From: Umezawaea beigongshangensis
GTDB taxonomy: Bacteria; Actinomycetota; Actinomycetes; Mycobacteriales; Pseudonocardiaceae
DNA: 64,000 bases
Direction: 5' to 3'
Assembly (NCBI RefSeq): GCF_016464305.1
Contig: NZ_JAEIOJ010000003.1
Location: 469,719-533,718 of the forward strand
Of this stretch, positions 62,899 to 64,000 are shown piece after piece; position 1 is the stretch's first letter; every line of letters starts with the position of its first letter. The notes beneath the pieces are model-generated. The model had not been told where the DNA came from. It made no database searches and was given only the letters and a program-made list of their open reading frames with translations. The position numbers were made by a program, and so were the translations under genes.

Positions 62899-63852
62899 AT
62901 GGTCTTCAAGAAGTTGCTCGGTGCGCTGGGCGTGGGCGGCCCCTCCGTGGACACCGTCCTCGCCACCCCGCGGGTGCAGCCCGGCGGCGTGGTCACCGGC
63001 GAGGTGCGCGTCACCGGCGGAACGCAGGACGTGGAGATCGAGCACGCCGCCCTGGGCCTGCTCACCAGGGTCGGCGTCGAGCACGGCGACCACGAGGGCG
63101 ACCGCACCGTGGAGTTCCACCGCGCCGTCGTCGCCGGTCGCTTCCGCCTCGCCGCGGGACAGGACCAGGTGATCCCGTTCTCCCTGCCACTGCCGTGGGA
63201 AGCGCCCGTGACCGAGGTGCTGGGACAGCACCTGCACGGCATGAACCTCGGCGTGCGCACGGAGCTGGCGGTGGCGAAGGCCGTCGACAAGGGCGACCTG
63301 GACCCGCTCGCCGTCGTGCCCCTGCCGTCGCAGCAGCGCGTGCTGGAGGCGTTCTCCCAGCTCGGCTTCCAGTTCCGCAAGGCCGACCTGGAGCAGGGCC
63401 GCATCCACGGCGTGCACCAGGAGCTGCCGTTCTACCAGGAGATCGAGTTCTACCCGCCCCCGCAGTTCGCCGGGTCGCTCAACGAGGTCGAGCTGACCTT
63501 CGTCACCAGCCCGCACGAGCTGGTCGTGGTGCTGGAGGCCGACAAGCGCGGCGGCTTCTTCAGCTCCGGTCAGGACGCGTTCGGCCGCTTCCACGTCCCG
63601 CACGCCGAGGCGATGAGCACCGACTGGGCCTCGCTGATCGGCGGCTGGCTCCAGCAGGTCGGCCAGCGCCGTCAGCAGTTCGGCGGCGGCCACGGCGGGC
63701 ACCGCGGCGGCCACGGCTACGGCGGCCACGGCGGGCACCACGGCGGCGTGGGCGGCATGGCCGCCGGCGCGGCGGCCGGGTTCGTCGGCGGCATGGTGCT
63801 GGGCGAGGTGTTCGAGGAGGCCGGCGAGGAGTTCTTCGGCGAGGAGGAGTAG
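62899..63852 (+). CDS. Spo0M/SpoOM-like arrestin-fold protein
   Basis: 317 residues from ATG 62899. It starts MVFKKLLGALGVGGPSVDTVL, has the arrestin-like GGVVTGEVRVTGG and VIPFSLPLPWEAPVTEVLG, and a second beta half. The family (sporulation-control protein in Bacillus) influences cell division or development; its actinobacterial role is unclear. A Gly/His-rich segment (about 260-285, such as GGHRGGHGYGGHGGHHGG) and an acidic end (EEFFGEEE) are added, a possible metal-binding tail. The sequence degenerates into homopolymers just after its stop. Confidence 0.88.
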   Translation: MVFKKLLGALGVGGPSVDTVLATPRVQPGGVVTGEVRVTGGTQDVEIEHAALGLLTRVGVEHGDHEGDRTVEFHRAVVAGRFRLAAGQDQVIPFSLPLPWEAPVTEVLGQHLHGMNLGVRTELAVAKAVDKGDLDPLAVVPLPSQQRVLEAFSQLGFQFRKADLEQGRIHGVHQELPFYQEIEFYPPPQFAGSLNEVELTFVTSPHELVVVLEADKRGGFFSSGQDAFGRFHVPHAEAMSTDWASLIGGWLQQVGQRRQQFGGGHGGHRGGHGYGGHGGHHGGVGGMAAGAAAGFVGGMVLGEVFEEAGEEFFGEEE

Positions 63853-63869
63853 CGCCGGTCGAGCGGGCG

Positions 63870-64000
<131 letters not shown>

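Overview
The window is high-GC actinobacterial DNA with many GTG and TTG starts, frequent GTGA stop/start overlaps and several apparently leaderless promoters. The gene order ruvC-ruvA-ruvB-yajC-secD-secF-apt-relA-cyclophilin-MBL hydrolase-hisS, the mycobacterial-type SOS box, an AfsR/SARP regulator and an LAxTG surface protein point to an Actinomycetia member. I infer the order Pseudonocardiales (Saccharothrix/Lentzea/Actinosynnema-like) from general resemblance only.

Layout. 1-5.1 kb: the end of an unknown gene, a HEAT-like protein divergent from an orphan cytosine-C5 methyltransferase, a thioester-domain LAxTG surface protein, and a 30-codon ORF coupled to a DUF1089 (glycolipid-binding) gene. 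5.2-12.4 kb (minus strand): an M20 amidohydrolase, prephenate dehydrogenase, two tandem paralogous secreted or membrane-anchored proteins and an atypical thiolase. 12.5-21.3 kb: a TadA partner and tadA, tRNA-Ser(CGA), a secreted lamin-tail nuclease preceded by a perfect SOS box, tRNA-Ser(GGA) on the minus strand, SRP RNA, dnaX, ybaB, recR and a uridine-kinase-like gene. 21.3-29.3 kb: a 1,104-residue AfsR-type regulator, a solitary peptide-binding lipoprotein, a homopolymer-rich stretch that looks like an assembly problem, an SDR, a 22-bp repeat array and a GGDEF protein. 29.4-42.3 kb: the ruv-sec-apt-rel housekeeping block (SOS box before ruvC), cyclophilin, MBL hydrolase, hisS and a membrane protein.

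42.3-51.5 kb (accessory): a 25-bp tandem repeat, a spermidine-synthase-like gene, a DUF1304 gene, a PLP decarboxylase divergent from a frameshifted tryptophan-dioxygenase-superfamily gene, a YibE/F membrane protein, a decayed zone with an F420-oxidoreductase remnant and an SDR remnant around an intact DsbA/FrnE gene, and a pnuC-nadR NAD-salvage operon with a perfect SOS box in its leader. 51.9-60.8 kb: one long plus-strand operon of TetR, TIGR03084, AtuA (DUF1446), acyl-CoA dehydrogenase, acyl-CoA carboxylase beta and biotinylated alpha subunits, and a second acyl-CoA dehydrogenase. It looks like a branched or isoprenoid acyl-CoA degradation module. 61-64 kb: a secreted S8 protease, a small membrane protein, a Spo0M protein, and a final homopolymer-rich tail that is probably low-quality sequence.

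Most interesting signals: SOS boxes on NAD salvage and on a secreted nuclease; short tandem duplications sitting on stop/start junctions (three loci); a 22-bp repeat shared by two intergenic regions; the frameshifted TDO-like gene; and the tiny ORF coupled to the DUF1089 gene. I did not find a CRISPR array, an intact insertion sequence or a prophage.
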